Shown here: positions 6,671 through 7,563 of the stretch, piece by piece | Layout: each line of letters starts with the position of its first letter | How positions within the stretch are numbered: position 1 is the first letter of the stretch | From: Deltaproteobacteria bacterium | GTDB taxonomy: Bacteria > Desulfobacterota_C > Deferrisomatia > Deferrisomatales > JACRMM01 | Direction: 5' to 3' | Assembly: GCA_016218905.1 (NCBI GenBank) | Contig: JACRCS010000223.1 | Span: forward strand, 1 to 7,563 | DNA length: 7,563 bases | Notes under the pieces: generated by a model | The model's input: only the letters and a program-made list of their open reading frames with translations | What the model was told of the DNA's origin: nothing | The model's database searches: none | Program-made: the position numbers and the translations under genes

Positions 6671-7480
6671 CTAATGATCTCGGAACTTCTTGACCTGCAC
6701 CCCCCGGCCCACCTCCTGGCGAAGTTCTACACCGTGACTCGGATCTCCATTCCGTTCGCCGCCGATGATGCGGCCGACGTCCCGGATGCAGTTGCGGAAG
6801 TGCATGGCCGTCATCTCGTCTCGGGTCCTCGTCAGACCCTGGAAGGTCAGGACCGAGCGCACCTCGATGTTGCCGGGGAAGGCTTTGACCTCCTCCACGT
6901 ACGAGCGGGAGGCATCGACGGAACCCCTCTTGTCGCCCTCCGTGACCGAGAGCCCTGCGTCGTTGAGGACCTCCTCGGCCGAGAACGCATCCACGTGGCT
7001 CGTGAGGAGCTTCGTCACGTCGATGACCACCGAGCCGCCGCGCCCCTCGGTCTCGACGTCGAAGGCCATCACGATGGGCGGGAGGGAGGCATCCTCGACC
7101 GCCCTCTGGATGGCCGGCGGCTCCCGGCCGACTGCCACTTCGGCCCTCTTCTCGTAAGTTAGCAGGCGCAGGAAGACGCGGTTCGAGAACCGTTCCCAGC
7201 GGACGCACCGACTGCCAATCGCGACCCCGCCGCAACTGACGCCCGGCGGGGCCTTGGCTACTTCCGAATACCAGAGCATATCGCTGCCGAGCCGCGCCGC
7301 CGGGATCTCGTAGAAGACGCGATCCTTGACCCGGTGCACGGTGAAGAGACCCGGCGCCGAGACGGCATCCTTCGTGATCACTTCGTCGTACCTCTTCAGA
7401 TCGGCGGCTGCAGCCGGACCGCGGGCTCCCAGTGCGGCGAAAGAAAGGAAGAGGGAAGGGACAATCGCGATTCGCTTCAT
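6671..7480 (-). pseudogene. Truncated DUF5118/DUF5117 zinc-metalloprotease-family protein (N-terminal part only)
   Basis: The 269-codon frame begins with a signal peptide (MKRIAIVPSLFLSFAALGAR, cleaved near AAA-ADLK, about residue 26). It continues with the conserved entry of this family: YDEVITKDAVSAPGLFTVHR at 31-50, then a VFYEIP strand near 55-60 (DUF5118 region). The DUF5117 region follows: GVAIGSRCVRWER (about 85-97), a run of beta strands, DVTKLLTSHVDAFSA (154-168) and DASRSYVEEVKAFPGNIEVRSVLTF to about 213. Full-length members are roughly 800 residues or more and carry a metzincin-like HExxH catalytic domain after this part. Here the resemblance ends near TAMHF (224-228), an unrelated-looking tail of about 40 residues follows, and the frame stops. 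No continuation appears in the other minus-strand frames. ATG 7480 is chosen over upstream starts because GGAGGAG sits seven bases before it and the signal peptide begins there. The remaining fragment could still be exported but has no visible catalytic centre. Confidence 0.7.
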
Positions 7481-7563
7481 GGCGGGTCTCCTCCGGCCGT
7501 TGTGTCCTCTCCATTCGTAGCAGCGATCGCACGGCCGCAGCATCCCGCGGATGGAGTAGAGCA

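Noticed and set aside
6289..6693. 134-codon plus-strand frame after gspC, considered as gspD
   Set aside because: It has no signal peptide, no secretin N0/N1 motifs and low-complexity Arg/Gly composition, so it does not resemble GspD.
7523..7530. GCGATCGC palindrome, the HIP1 motif abundant in cyanobacteria
   Set aside because: I noticed only this one copy, and the gene content (T2SS GspC, TamA of this type) does not point to a cyanobacterium; chance in GC-rich DNA.
6525..7532. 335-codon minus-strand frame over the metalloprotease fragment
   Set aside because: It is Arg/Gly/Pro-rich and out of frame with the clear DUF5118/5117 sequence. I checked its 3' part for a frameshifted continuation of the protease and saw none.
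1..7563. CRISPR arrays, tRNA genes, insertion sequences or a defence/novel multi-gene system
   Set aside because: No regularly spaced repeats, no tRNA T-arm with matching stems in the intergenic regions, no transposase-like protein and no terminal inverted repeats were seen. The genes are recognised envelope families.

Overview
The window is a GC-rich piece of a chromosome from a Gram-negative (diderm) bacterium. It carries the outer-membrane assembly factor TamA, the start of TamB, and a type II secretion GspC. These require an outer membrane, and nearly every other gene here encodes an exported or membrane protein. The GspC ends in a PDZ domain of the kind I associate with deltaproteobacterial-type systems (Myxococcota/Desulfobacterota and relatives), but I cannot fix the phylum from this sequence.

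Layout. The left end, on the minus strand, holds tamA (101-1990) followed by the first 34 codons of tamB. tamB overlaps the tamA stop codon and runs off the edge. A 503-bp divergent intergenic region (1991-2493) holds a clean hairpin in the tamA leader and a candidate tamA promoter. On the plus strand follow a secreted CAP (SCP/PR-1) domain protein (2494-3330, GTG start set by a near-perfect Shine-Dalgarno), an exported PRC-barrel protein (3651-4226) closed by a perfect 13-bp hairpin, a two-helix NfeD-like membrane protein with a C-terminal OB-fold (4466-4894), and gspC (5288-6268). At the right end, on the minus strand and converging on gspC, is the N-terminal part of a DUF5118/DUF5117 zinc-metalloprotease-family protein (6671-7480). 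It stops after 269 codons, without its catalytic domain.

How the genes relate. tamA and tamB form one translationally coupled unit for inserting proteins into, and trafficking toward, the outer membrane. The plus-strand genes are separated by gaps of about 240-400 bp, each has its own Shine-Dalgarno, and one has an apparent terminator, so they look like separately transcribed envelope genes rather than an operon. gspC would normally lead into gspD, but no gspD is visible downstream.

I find no CRISPR array, no tRNA or rRNA, no intact mobile element, and no convincing new multi-gene system. The points most worth a second look are the truncated metalloprotease, the gspC that lacks gspD, the roughly 400 bp of unexplained DNA between their 3' ends, the apparent CTG start of tamB, and a possible degraded small secreted-protein gene on the minus strand at 3401-3652.
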